Assembly: GCA_024195265.1 (NCBI GenBank)
Contig: JAJLRJ010000005.1
Span: forward strand, 21,786,355-21,850,354
Length of the DNA stretch: 64,000 nt
Source: Dendrophyllia cribrosa
Taxonomy: Eukaryota > Cnidaria > Anthozoa > Scleractinia > Dendrophylliidae
Direction of reading: 5' to 3'
In this document: one piece after another, positions 26,223-37,379 of the stretch
How positions within the stretch are numbered: the first letter of the stretch is position 1
How the letters are laid out: every line of letters begins with the position of its first letter
Translations under genes and position numbers: made by a program
The notes under the pieces: generated by a model
What the model was told of the DNA's origin: nothing
The model's input: only the letters and a program-made list of their open reading frames with translations
Database searches by the model: none

Positions 26223-26912
26223 GGAGTTGTTCGGTCTTTTCTTTGAATACATGGCTGATTTCAAAGCATCGATGATTGCTAATCATGCGAAAGGAGCGAC
26301 ATAAAACGACCTACACACCGAATCATGAGTTGAGACGATTTGCTCTGATCTGTGACAAACAAACTGAACTGAGCGAATGTGCTCGGTGGCCTGTGTGTTA
26401 AACGCCCTATTGTGGTCGCAGAAAAACGAACTGAGTGAATGCGCTCGGTTTTCAGTGTGCCAAACCGCCCATTGTGGTCGCAAACAAACGGCGAACTGAG
26501 CGAATGCGCTCGGTGGCCGATGTGCCAAACAACCTTACCCACTGTGGTCGCAAACATAACATTTAATAAAAGACATTTATTCACTTTCAGCTTTGTTATC
26601 ATTGTTCTTCTTCTTGTACGCGTTAGTTTATTTGGCCTACTTATTTCGCCTAAATCAAAAAGACACCGAAGACATTACATTCCTTCCTCTTTACTACAAT
26701 CAATTTTGGAAATTAGGTACCTTCCAGTATTTTTTCGGGCAGTTAAGAAATATAATACTTGATAACTAGACCATCTGTCAGCAGCACTTTACCTTCCATT
26801 AGGAACCACTAGTCAACATATACCACAAGGAACCACAAGTCAATACCATAGGAACCACTAGTCAACATATACTAGTTATAACCAAGATGTTGTTCCAGAC
26901 TTGAGCAAACTA
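26223..26912. repeat. Non-coding stretch with about 65-bp tandem repeat (26355-26555)
   Basis: Three copies of a unit containing AACTGAGCGAATGCGCTCGG and ATTGTGGTCGCAAACA. Inside each, GAGCGAATGCGCTC is a small palindrome. After it, GGAACCACTAGTCAACATAT occurs twice near 26802-26866. No gene. Confidence 0.7.
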
Positions 26913-28678
26913 CCCGTACGAAATGAGCAGATCTGCAGCAGATCTGCAACAGATCTGTGTTGACAAAAACAGACTAAGTGCAGACTAATTTTTCGTCTGC
27001 ATGATCTGTTTTCAGTCTGTGCAGGCGATGTACCGAAATCGTCTGCAACTATTTTTTACTGCAGATGCAAAACAGATGAAAAACAGATCTGCAGATCATC
27101 TGTTAAGTCTGCAAGCAATCTGCAACCAGTTTAGGTTCCGAAAGTCGAACAATCTTCGTCCATACGAACGACGCACCGGTGCTTCATTTTCCATCAAAAT
27201 CACGAACGATCTGGCGCTGGTCTATTCATGGCTCTCGATCGCCTTTTTGTGACAACCTTCCTTGGTTTGCGGGGTGTCGAATCCACTAAAAAATGTTCCT
27301 GCATCTTTCTTTTGCCAGGCATCAAAATTTAGTTTAATTTTAGAAACTTTTTTCAATAAAAGGACCGAGACAGAAGGTAATTGAAACTCAAGTTAACCCG
27401 CGCGGAGTAACACGAGACGGAAGCACGTGATCGATCAGCCAACTCATAGCTTGCACGCAATCGTTTTCCGACTTTATATACAAAGTATTATTTTTTGACA
27501 CTCGATATTTACCATATCTGTAGGTTGTTATTTAATTATTTCCGTAAAATTCAGTCTATTCTAGCTTATAAAAACGAAAAATACCACCAGATCCCCGGGA
27601 TCGGGAACAGCTTGGTCACAAATGTTTCACGTGATTTGGCCGTAAACTGATACCTGTGGAATGTTGTACGTGTGGATCGTTAAATTTTTTACTCTGTTTT
27701 AGCGGTCATTTGAAAGCATGTTGTTCTTTCACTGTTGTGTCGCAAATGGTAGGATATGAAGACATGAAGAAGAGAAGTTTAAATGGGCAGAATCAAACAG
27801 TTTACAGCCGACAAAATTGCATAAATACGAGTTTAATACTCCATCGTAAGAAACTCTGCGTGGCAAACCGCATTGTTTAAAATAATGGCTTATGGCTCGT
27901 GCTTTGTATCCGAATGCCGTATGAACTTCAGCCACAAAATATCAACTTGAATCGCAAGTTCAACGTTTGGTGGAACATGAAGGATTTTCAAAGTTTTACA
28001 GACAAGCTACTAGCCTTCAACAGGAGCATTGGAAGGCCAGTTAAGAAAAATCTGACTGTGAGTGATCCATGTTTATATTCGCGTGGCTCAATCATACGTT
28101 TACGGTTTAAACATCGATGGTAAGTTAAGTTTTTTCTTGAATGTGTTCGCTTTTATGCTCGTGCAAACATGTTGTTCAACAGCTTTATATGGAAATCTTG
28201 AAAGCCATGAGTTTAAACCATTTTTGTGCCGGACACTGCATGAATTTACACTTTGTTTATTCATGAAGCGTAGTCGCTTCAATCGCGGAACGTGACTGAA
28301 AGACCTGAAAATTAAATTCGACAATAAATTACTGTCAGCAATCTAAAATATGCGTAGAATAATGCCTAGAAAAATAGGGTAGGCGTTGATGTAAAACAGA
28401 TTCTTCTTTGGTGCCTTTAATAAACAGTCTTTGATTGGTGTAGTTTGCGTGCTTTTTTAATTGTTGTCCTCGTCTGCAGATCATCTGCAGATCTGCAGCA
28501 TGATCTAAAATTAGCCTAGGCTCCAAAATTCAACAGACTTATTGCAGACATTCTGCAGATATTCTGCAGATGATCTGCAGTTTATCAGCAGACTATCAGC
28601 AGACTATCTGCAGATCTGTTGCAGGCCTGTTTGCAGATCTGCAGCAGACTAAAAACAGATCTGCTCGTTTCGTACGGG
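26913..28678. mobile_element. TIR element with subterminal CAGATCTGCAG repeats
   Basis: The ends are CCCGTACGAAATGAGCAGATC on the left (26913) and its mirror GATCTGCTCGTTTCGTACGGG on the right (ending 28678), with TA on both outer sides. About 200 bases inside each end are dense in GATCTGCAG and CAGATCTG motifs, in both orientations. No transposase recognised. A plausible splice donor GTGAGTGA at about 28056 follows a 40-codon open stretch. Confidence 0.8.
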
Positions 28679-28731
28679 TATATAGCTGTTTTGTTTATAG
28701 CTGTTTGGTTTATCAACAGACAAAAAATAAG

Positions 28732-29736
28732 ATGGCAGTCAGCGAAACAGAAGTGATCATAATAACCGTGATGTACGCCCTAACGATGCTTATAGCCATT
28801 GTGGGAAACAGTATTCTGATATACATTGTCTGGAAGAAACCCGAAGTACGATCACTGACCAGCTCCATGTTCATCAACATGGCCGTGGCTGATTTATTGG
28901 TAGCGTTGTTTATGATGCCTATGTCCATTGCCCAACTTCACACAGGCGGTCAGTGGAAGATATCTGGAGTAACTGCCGATATAACATGCAGAGCCTTCGT
29001 TTTAATTTCTTATGCCACACTAATGGCGTCTATCCTCTGCTTAATATTCATGGCAATCGACAGATTCTATGCAGTTGTCTGTCCCCGGAATACACCCATT
29101 TTTTGGTTCAGAAAGGCGAAATTTGTTACACCGTTGATTTGGGCCATGTCGATAGCTTTGATGGCTATCATGCCAGTTGTCTATAAGTTGAATCTAGATA
29201 CATCGTTTTGCGCGTTTCACGTCAACATTGTGGGAAACCAGACGGAGACATTTCGCGGTATTTTCCTCTATATTTTCGTGATCACCTACCTGATTCCACT
29301 GGCTATCATTTCTCCGATGTATGCGAAAGTCGCTCGTAAAATTTGGATTGACCAGGCTCTTGGTAAACCGTTGGCTAAGAATCAGCAGCAGAGGCAACAG
29401 GAAGTTACCAAAAGAAACGTGGTCCGAATGCTCATCATCATCGTTGTGGTATTTGCTCTCTGCTGGCTTCCCGCGCAGGCAATCCACCTATTTTGGGCAA
29501 TAACAACATTTCGTGTCCGCATGCCGCCAATTGCCATGTATCTGGGATTTTGGTTGGCCCACGCAAACAGCGCCATCAATCCTTGGCTGTACATCGCCTT
29601 GAGCACCAGGATCAGGTTGGTATTCACCAAAATCGTGACCATCCGAAAGTCCCAAGAAAGACCAAGTCAAAGCTCCGAGAAAACAAGTTTAACTAAGACC
29701 ACGACAAACGAAGCGGAGTGTGAGTCACGTTTGTAG
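28732..29736 (+). CDS. Rhodopsin-like (class A) G protein-coupled receptor, 334 aa
   Basis: An intronless gene for a plasma-membrane receptor. Seven hydrophobic segments are visible. Landmarks: GN25-26 in TM1, NMAVADLL with D54 in TM2, C86 paired with C160 in the second extracellular loop, AIDRF at 108-112 in place of DRY, CWLP at 244-247 in TM6, NPWLY at 283-287 in TM7, and a possible N-glycosylation site NQT at 169. The tail is rich in Ser/Thr. The overall pattern suits cnidarian peptide or amine-type receptors; the ligand cannot be told. I chose the ATG at 28732 because the first hydrophobic helix starts just after it. An in-frame ATG at 28570 would add 54 residues, but its first 36 codons lie inside the transposon end and read as repeat sequence. 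No disabling mutation seen. Confidence 0.95.
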   Translation: MAVSETEVIIITVMYALTMLIAIVGNSILIYIVWKKPEVRSLTSSMFINMAVADLLVALFMMPMSIAQLHTGGQWKISGVTADITCRAFVLISYATLMASILCLIFMAIDRFYAVVCPRNTPIFWFRKAKFVTPLIWAMSIALMAIMPVVYKLNLDTSFCAFHVNIVGNQTETFRGIFLYIFVITYLIPLAIISPMYAKVARKIWIDQALGKPLAKNQQQRQQEVTKRNVVRMLIIIVVVFALCWLPAQAIHLFWAITTFRVRMPPIAMYLGFWLAHANSAINPWLYIALSTRIRLVFTKIVTIRKSQERPSQSSEKTSLTKTTTNEAECESRL

Positions 29737-29934
29737 CTTATACGAACATCTAGCAACAAGGCCTTGTATGATTTAAAAGTTCGCATCGGCGCTATACTTT
29801 TTGGTCTTCATTGCCTGCTTTTTACTAGAAATACGTGTCTCGCAGAATCTCCCGATGCTCGGGGGTGGGTTCACCGCAAAATTTTAGCGACGGGGGAAGG
29901 AGATATGTACCCTCCCTTACCCAAAAAGATAAAC

Positions 29935-30190
29935 TAAAAGTATACTTTAAGTATACCACAAGTATACTGCGTCAACAGTAAGTATGATTTAAGTATACTT
30001 CAGTAATACTGCACTTACTTAAGTACAATTGCAGTACCATTTTTGAAGTATACTTTAAGTATACTGCTCAAGTGAAAATCATTTTCTTCCTTGTTGAAGT
30101 AGGGTGTAAGTATACTTTAAATGTACCACACAAATGTAAATTATGTTTATGTCTGATAAAGTAGGAAATAAGTATACTGAAAAGGTACTA
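29935..30190. repeat. Subterminal AAGTATACTT array, left
   Basis: Many copies of TTTAAGTATAC, AAGTATACT and AAGTATACC, irregularly spaced. The palindromic core GTATAC suggests binding sites for a dimeric protein, by analogy with subterminal transposase sites. Confidence 0.7.
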
Positions 30191-31403
30191 GTGCCTCAGT
30201 AGATAAATTATTTTATTTTATTTGCACAAGCAAATTAGTTTACAGTCATTGTACTACAGGCTAGAAAAAGCCATCACATTCATATTTCCCAAATTCTTGC
30301 AGGCTTGCACTTACTTCATATCCTGTCATATCAAAATTCAGAAGCATTAAAAAACAGATTTCGATTCCAAAATGTTTATGGAATTTAAAACTACACACAT
30401 CTGGGCCAAATTTTGAAGCGCCAGAGCATTTTGTTCAAGAGTTATAGGCGAACGAGTATGAGACATTTTCAGTAAAAATGTATGGAGCGGCCATCTTGGT
30501 ATACCACTTTGGTACACAAACATGGCGGCCAAAACTTCAAAGTCATAATAATATTATACAAAAAATCTCATCACAAAAAATTGGATTCACTATAAGTTAC
30601 ATTAAATCGCCTTATAAACATCTATAATGCAAAAATAACTTTCAACTGGTTCAATTTTGTTTATTTCCATAGCTTATCTGAAATAGCGTGACGAATTGTG
30701 TGACACATTTAAAACCTTTACAAATCAGAAGCAAAACATCGTTAAAACCTGAAATTTTTTGTGAAGGATTGTAACACTGGTATCTACGTGCCGTGTTAGA
30801 AAAAGCCTCGCAGGATGCAAAGTTTAGATTTTTGAATTTTTATGACATCATGTGCCAAGAATACCCAGCAAAGAAACCCAGTACCTGCTGTTGCTGAAAG
30901 GAATTCTATTCTATGAAAGCGATAGTTTCACGGTTCGGCGCATGCGCACAGATTAATCTGCTTTATTCACTTTCTTACCAATTTTATCGGTTAAAAAACA
31001 CACATTTACTTCAATAATCATACTATAATTAGTCCAAACAAAGTGAAGGATGACCAAAATTCACAGAAAATTTCAACGGATTACACCGGCCGACAAAGTC
31101 AACACTGAATAAAACCTTTGACCCAAAGGATTTATTCTACGCTCTGGTGGCTTTCATGGTGCACATGGGTATGTATAATCATCCATTCAATCAGCTCACT
31201 GACCTCAACATTTTCACGGGCAAATTTCCCGCCAGAGTTATCTACTCGCTTCCGATTGGTCTAAACAATGAAATTGAATCGGTTACGTCATAGCTTGCAC
31301 ATGCGCAGAACCGTGAACCCTCCGTTTAAGTTATCAAGTTTTGAAGTCCATTTTTTTACATTTTAGGACAATGAAGAATTTTTTATAGAGTATCCCAACA
31401 TTA
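30191..31403. other. Non-coding interior with a MITE-like inverted repeat (30925-31318)
   Basis: GTTTCACGGTTCGGCGCATG at 30925 is mirrored by CATGCGCAGAACCGTGAAC ending at 31318, giving a roughly 390-base TIR element. No gene elsewhere. Confidence 0.5.
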
Positions 31404-32119
31404 TGGATGAAAACCTGTGAAAAACCTTTGAAAAACCTGTGAATTTACCTGTGACTGGAAAATACCCTGTGAAAAAACCTGTGAATTTTGCAAGACCTAA
31501 ATTTTGCAAACAAATGCAAAATTTATGACCCTGTGAAAAAACCTGTGAAAAAAATTAGCTTGTGAAAAACCCTGTGAAAAGACCTGTGAACAAAATATGA
31601 TGGAAAATACCTAAAAAAAACCTGTGAAAAACCCTATGAAAAAACCCATGAAAAAAATTTGTAGGAAATATCTTTTAAAAACCTGTGAAAAACCCTATGA
31701 AAAAACCTGTGAGCAAAATTTGCAGGAAATCTCTTTTTAAAACCTGTGAAAAACCCTATGAAAAAACCTGAGTAAAATTTGCAGGAAATTCCTTTTTAAA
31801 ACCTGTGAAAAAACCTGTGAACGAAATTAGGCTGTGACAAAACCTGTGAAAAAGTGAAGGTTTAATTCACTGAAACTAAACATGTGAAAAAACATGTGAA
31901 TTAATTAGCCTGTGACCACATGATTTTTACATCAAATGATAAACAAATGACCAAAACATACATATTACATGCATTTGGCTGAGAATATTCCACTGTCAAT
32001 ATGTTTGTGGATATACACTTTGTTTTCAATAAAACCTTGATTGCAGTTGTATAATTGCTTTGAACTTATAGATATTTATAGTCATGTATTTTAGAAAATA
32101 TAGCATATTAAAACAGTAC

Positions 32120-33006
32120 CAGTGCTCGACCTTAACATTTTGAGTCACTGGTCCTGGGACTAGTAGAGCTGAAAATGTACTAGTCGAAAGAAAATTTGTG
32201 GTAGTCCTTTTACAATTTCATACATTATGTAATTTTATGGTAGGGGTGCATCTCTAGGGTTTGCTTTAACACGAATCGCCTCTTCAGCCTGGATGTGTCC
32301 TGTTGACTTTGCGTGACTTCTCAAAGATTCGAATCTGAAATTACTGCAACCGCTTACAAAATTTGATGAATCATTTGATTTGTCTGGACAACCAAGGCAG
32401 GTCGAAAAAAAAAATTTACCATCGTTGTATAAAACCCAAGAAAAAGTGTTTTTCCATTCAGGATGGAAATGCCTAACTTTAATGGTTCGATCCTCTTCTG
32501 GATTATTTGAAGATTTCTTGGTCGATTTATCTTTCTCTGTCTCTTTCCTGTCTGATCTATTTCCTGTGTCATCTCTTCCTTCTTTCTGGCGCTTGTTTGG
32601 AGTATCAGTGCCGCTGGAACTAGAAAAATAGGCCTCCAACCTCTTCATTATAATCACACGCACGAGTGAACAAGTCAAAACGAAGATGGCGGTGATTAAG
32701 GGCCTAGCTTAGTGCCCAGTCCTCGCCTCGCCTCAAGCTTAGTGCCCAGTCCTCGCCTTGGCTTTTCGGCGATTTCTCCGTTTTCGTGGTTGTTTTCAGA
32801 ACGTTTGCGAAGAAACGCGTTCAAACAACAGTCAAAGGACAAAAGGTTTTTTTTTATCTTTTATTAAACATTACAAATTACATACTAGCACTACACATGC
32901 TACTAATAGTTACTAGTCCTGTGACTAGTGGCTCTTATTTTTTACTAGTCAAGAAGCGTTTCGTACTAGTCCAGGACTAGTGGACTACCGCTAAGGTCGA
33001 GCGCTG
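32120..33006 (-). mobile_element. hAT-like element with 5-bp target duplication AGTAC
   Basis: The left TIR CAGTGCTCGACCTTA is mirrored by TAAGGTCGAGCGCTG at the right. AGTAC lies directly outside both ends. Subterminal ACTAGT motifs (GACTAGT, TACTAGTC) occur near both ends. It contains a minus-strand N-terminal transposase-like frame. Confidence 0.75.
32235..32648 (-). CDS. N-terminal fragment of a hAT transposase-like protein (zinc-finger region)
   Basis: Starts MKRLEAYFSSSSG (a further ATG ten codons upstream), has a charged Ser/Lys-rich linker and then a globular part with HPEWKNTFSWV, CLGCPDK and FRFESLRSHAKSTGHIQAEE. The pattern C-X2-C and later H-X5-H after a Trp-rich start resembles the TTF/BED-like finger at the N-terminus of ZNF862-type hAT transposases. 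The catalytic domain and dimerisation region are missing, so this is a truncated copy within a non-autonomous element. It could encode a short DNA-binding protein if expressed. Confidence 0.55.
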   Translation of the reverse strand: MKRLEAYFSSSSGTDTPNKRQKEGRDDTGNRSDRKETEKDKSTKKSSNNPEEDRTIKVRHFHPEWKNTFSWVLYNDGKFFFSTCLGCPDKSNDSSNFVSGCSNFRFESLRSHAKSTGHIQAEEAIRVKANPRDAPLP

Positions 33007-35029
33007 AGTACATGTACAGTATTATTTTAATCTTGCACTTGTTTCTTTAATAAGTATAAGGAGGTAACTAGTAAATAAAGAATATCATAAGGCTTGTGTG
33101 AAAATTAAGTTTTGCACTTGCTGATCAAATTAATTAGCCACAAGCTTACTATAGAAAAAATTGATGAGCTAGCTACCTTGTACATGTCAGCCTGTATCAT
33201 ATTGGCCCACAGAATATGGCTGTGGAAACGTATCCAGCTTCATTCTTGACAAAATGTTCTTTTTAAAAGTTAATAAAACTCTCCTCTTTAATGGTTTCTT
33301 GAAAATGATGTATGACAATCACTTTTTTAAGTCACAGCAACATTATTATAATCCAGGAAAATTCTGACAAGTGAAATTCAAAATGGCAGCCAAGCACTTG
33401 AGCCTACAGGTTTGTGGTCAGCTGACTTGTACTTCCAAAAAGACTGGACCCCAGTAGAAAAGGCGGGAAAATTGACCAATGGTAGAGCAGCATTTGCGTG
33501 TCTGACCAATGAAAGAGCAGTATTTGTGCGGCTGGCAAGTTTTCCGGGGCAGATTACACTTCAACTTCAGTTTTTCTCTTCTGATACTTAGAAAAGGGAC
33601 TTTGGAAGAATGTTTTTGCCACAAAAGGTAAGTTTTTCTTGATAAAATTCAGCTGAGAAGATTTTTCCTGCCTATATAATGATCAGTGTGTATGAAGAAA
33701 CAATTAAGATCTTTTTGTCTTTTTATCTTGTGCAGCTCGGAAAGTTACTAGCTACACGAAGAAACTTTTGAACCTACATGTAGACTGTAAAATCCTATCA
33801 CTTTGATATGGAGATGTATTTTTCATGCATGCCACAAAAGGTAAGCTTGAGTTTTATTAAACTTAAAGATAAAATTAATTACTAACAGCTTTTGAAAAAT
33901 AATTATCTGCAGTGAGTAATATATACTTGCTACCCCGGTATGTTTATGTTAAAAAAGATGTTGTCTTTGATGTTTTGTCTTTTTTGATCAGCTCATTTAA
34001 GCTTAATAATTAAAACTTAAGCTTAATAATATAAGACTTAAGCTTAATCTTAAATAGCTTACCGAACCTTAGAATGGCTTAAGTCTTAATTAAGCTTAAT
34101 GTTAGTCTGCTAAATTTACAAAGCTATAAAACCTACATCGATCTTATGGTTGTATTTCAAAATTTGTGCAGTTTGATAACAACTGTACTAATCGATAAAC
34201 ACTTTAAAAATAGCTAAAAATATATACTAGGTCTTTCTTCAGGTGACAATCTATAAATATATAGGGCAATAGAATTACTTCTGTCTAAAAAGACATATAG
34301 GAAATAAATATACATGTATAATCATATAAATGTACACTGTCTTTTGCAGGAATTGTAAAGATGCTGGCCAGATACATGTAATATGCTATCTACAGCTGCT
34401 AAAGAACCAAACCGTGCATGTATTTTATGTGTGAGTAATTAAGCCTTAATTTCTAAAAGCGTCTGTTTCAATTAAGTTAAAAAATACAATTCTGCATGTA
34501 TTAATTGTATACTTCAAGAGCTAATATTTACACCTGTAGTCATGTATCCATAGCAATTTATTTATTTTAACAGAAAGGTCTCATAATAATGGTTTGAGTC
34601 TAGTGAGTATGGTATAATTTTGTTATTTCTATAATGACTTATATATACTGTTAATGAAGTTGTATAATTTTCAACTTGTACCTTAATTATTAAAACTGAT
34701 CAAAATTTCTGAAAGTTATTTTAGTCTTTGTTTTTACAAACCTGTTATTGAATGAATGCAAGAACATGCAGACTAATTTGTCAAATATGAAAGTTAGTCA
34801 TGCATGATGCATGGGAATCCAGATAGATTACCTCAAACATGCATTTATGTACTGATCATGGATTGTAAGGCAATGGGTAATGAAAGCTTGCCTTTAGCTA
34901 TGTTGAACCCAAACTTAACGTTATGTCGCACTACAGTACTGGGATAAAGTAATGGATAAATAATAATGGACGAATATCGTTTATGTGAAACTATGGAAAA
35001 TGCCTGGTTCAAATGTAGGATTAATTCAG
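33007..35029. other. Non-coding interior of the CCTGTGAA element
   Basis: AT-rich with no coding frame recognised. CTTAAGCTTAAT-type repeats cluster at 33998-34110. Confidence 0.4.
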
Positions 35030-35836
35030 CTGTGAAAAAACCACGAAAGTGATTTCACATGTTTTTTTCACAGGTTCTCACCCTGTGAAACGTGCCCTGT
35101 TCACAGGTTTTGAGATTCTGCACCCTGTGAAAAAACCTGTGAAGAAGCTTTTGAAGAAACTAAATATTTCACAGGTTTTTTCACAGGCAGGATGTAATTC
35201 ACAGGTTTTGACCCTGTGAAACGTGCCCTGTTCACAGGTTTTAAAAATTTCACACCCTGTGAAAAACCTGTGAAAAAACATGTGAACAATTTCATTTCAC
35301 AGGTTTTTTTCACAGGTTTTTTCACAGGCTGTAATTCACAGGTTTTTTCATGTTTTTTTTCACAGGTTTCGACCCTGTGAAACGTGCCCTGTTCGCAGGT
35401 TTTAAAAATTTCACACCCTGTGAAAAACCTTTGAAAAACCTATGAAAAAACCTGTGAAAAATTACAGTTCACAGGTTTTTTTCACAGGTAAATTCACAGG
35501 TTTTTCAAAGGTTTTTCACAGGTTTTCATCCAATAGTGATATTGTAAGAGACATTGCTGATTTGCCTGAAATTCAGTTACTGTTGTAGGTTATCAAATGA
35601 TGAAGTCCATTTTTATAGATTTTTTACATTTTAGGACAATGAATAATTTTTTATAGTATATATAATTTATATCCCAACATTGCAAGAGACATTGCTGATT
35701 TGCATGAAACTCAATTACTGTTGTAGGTCATAGAGTCCATTTTTACAGATTTTTACGTTAAAAGACAATAAAGAAGCAGTCTTTTATTATACAAATTCAT
35801 GGTCAATTGCACTGATAAATTAATAGACCAATTCCG

Positions 35837-36634
35837 ATTTTAAGAAAAACGACAAAACGTTTTAGTTTGAAAAACATGTTTCGACAGCAACTTCTGTCAT
35901 CTTCAGTTAATAAGTAATGTACAAAGCGTTGACAGTGAATATATAAGTGGGAACAAATGTTAATTATGCTAGTAACAACAATGTAAATAAAAGCGTGGCA
36001 ATGTGAGAATTATAAGGATAGTTTCAAATTTACATGATATAATTGTTGATTCAAAGACGGTTTTTCTCTATGAATATGAAAAGCCTCTTTTATCTTAAGT
36101 TGGAAACTCGTAGAAGCGTGATCTAAAATATGAAAGCAATCTTGTGAACACAAGGTACGACAATGTTCAGGTTTATAAATTTGTATGTGCGGGCTGTAAT
36201 GCCTGTTATGTCGGCGAAACAACCCGGCATTTTTCCACACGCGTGCGTGAGCACTTAGTCAATGACAGGACCTCTCACATTTTCAAACATCTACTGAATT
36301 CTGAACATTGTCGTACCTTGTGTTCACAAGATTGCTTTCATATTTTAGATCACGCTTCTACGAGTTTCCAACTTAGGATAAAAGAGGCTTTTCATATTCA
36401 TAGAGAAAAACCGTCTTTGAATCAACAATTATATCATGTAAATTTGAAACTATCCTTATAATTCTCACATTGCCACGCTTTTATTTACATTGTTGTTACT
36501 AGCATAATTAACATTTGTTCCCACTTATATATTCACTGTCAACGCTTTGTACATTACTTATTAACTGAAGATGACAGAAGTTGCTGTCGAAACATGTTTT
36601 TCAAACTAAAACGTTTTGTCGTTTTTCTTAAAAT
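35837..36634 (+). mobile_element. 5'-truncated Penelope-like element with inverted arms
   Basis: Bases 35837-36170 are an inverted copy of 36301-36634 (334-base arms, no net indel, few mismatches), with 130 bases between. The right arm contains the end of a GIY-YIG coding frame. AGACCAATTCCGAT occurs directly outside both sides (35825-35840 and 36657-36670) and may be the target duplication. Inverted partial copies at the 5' end are common in Penelope-like elements. The reverse transcriptase is absent. Confidence 0.7.
36144..36461 (+). pseudogene. GIY-YIG endonuclease C-terminal fragment of a Penelope-like element
   Basis: The unique part reads VYKFVCAGCNACYVGETTRH, then a TRVREH segment. 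This is the CxxC and YVGET signature of the Penelope GIY-YIG nuclease. A His/Cys-rich tail (HCRTLCSQDCFHILDH) and the true C-terminus ending LKLSL follow. The first residues come from the inverted arm, so the start is artificial. The same C-terminal 60 or so residues are encoded again on the minus strand at 36010-36170. Confidence 0.7.
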
Positions 36635-36656
36635 TATAACCTGCCTGCTAACATCA

Positions 36657-36818
36657 AGACCAATTCCGATATATTAAAATTCATACTTGGCTCCGAGGCT
36701 TAGGGGAATAAAACAAAAGAAATAAATTATTCATACCTGAACCTCGATGTGATTTCTTTTGTTTTATTCCCCTAAACCTCGGAGCCAAGTATGAATTTTA
36801 ATATATCGGAATTGGTCT
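36657..36818. mobile_element. Perfect-arm palindromic MITE
   Basis: AGACCAATTCCGATATATTA followed by a further 40 or so bases is mirrored almost exactly before TCGGAATTGGTCT. The arms are about 60 bases with a loop of about 37. The first 14 bases also occur at 35825-35840. Confidence 0.85.
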
Positions 36819-36899
36819 ATTGTCTGCATGCTATTCTGACTGTGCCACTATACATACATGTAGCTGCTGCATCATGCATGCATCCTTGAGCTAGTGGCT

Positions 36900-37355
36900 G
36901 CATGCTTGTGGTATGTATACTGCAAGTATACCTATCACTAAGCTACTGGTGGTTGTACTTTTTAAGTATACTTTAAGTATACTGCAAAATTTTTCAGTAC
37001 CTCTTAAGTGTACTTGAAGTATACTTTTGGGTGTTCCAATTTCAGGTGGGAACAAGTATGCTACAAGTATGCTACAAGTATTGATGGTTTGCACGTGACG
37101 TCACGGCGGCCATGTTGGTGGTCAAGAACAAAAGCGTTTCTCTCCGCTGGGAACTAAACTCTATTTTCATGCAAATTCTGCGACAAAAATTGTATTGTAT
37201 TGACCACCAACATGGCCGCCTTGTCACGTGGTTGCAAACCAAGAATACTTTAAGTAGCGGCTATTCAAACTATACTTAAAGTCTACTTAAAGTATACTTT
37301 GTGTATCTTATTTGCAGTATACTTTGATTACAAAAATAATATACTTAAAGTGTAC
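36900..37355. repeat. Subterminal AAGTATACTT array, right
   Basis: The same decamers as at 29935-30190, with a 150-base palindromic MITE inserted in the middle. Confidence 0.7.
37086..37240. mobile_element. Palindromic MITE, TIR GGTTTGCACGTGACGTCACG
   Basis: The left arm, with GGCGGCCATGTTGGTGGTCAA, is mirrored by TTGACCACCAACATGGCCGCC and GTTGCAAACC. It is inserted inside the right AAGTATACTT array. Confidence 0.85.
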
Positions 37356-37379
37356 TTAATTTTGGTAAGGGCTGGGTAC

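Larger units (their letters stand above)
31404..35532. mobile_element. TIR element built on CCTGTGAA repeats
   Basis: The left end TGGATGAAAACCTGTGAAAA is mirrored at the right end TTTTCACAGGTTTTCATCCA. At least 45 terminal bases are a near-exact inverted match. About 500 bases inside each end are irregular CCTGTGAAAAA repeats (31404-31905 forward, 35030-35532 reverse). The flanking host sequence is present in a second, uninterrupted copy at about 35605-35730, which marks this as an insertion. It contains a hAT-like element but no transposase of its own was recognised. Confidence 0.75.
29907..37379. mobile_element. Large TIR element with subterminal AAGTATACTT repeats, hosting nested insertions
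   Basis: The left end GTACCCTCCCTTACCC is mirrored by GGTAAGGGCTGGGTAC on the right. About 330 bases inside the left end and 480 inside the right end are crowded with AAGTATACTT-type palindromic decamers. Between them lie at least four other elements. No transposase for this element itself was recognised. Confidence 0.65.

Noticed and set aside
27656..27880. THAP-type zinc finger inside the CAGATCTGCAG element
   Set aside because: A CCxxxC-like start is visible but later conserved residues are missing and frames are interrupted.
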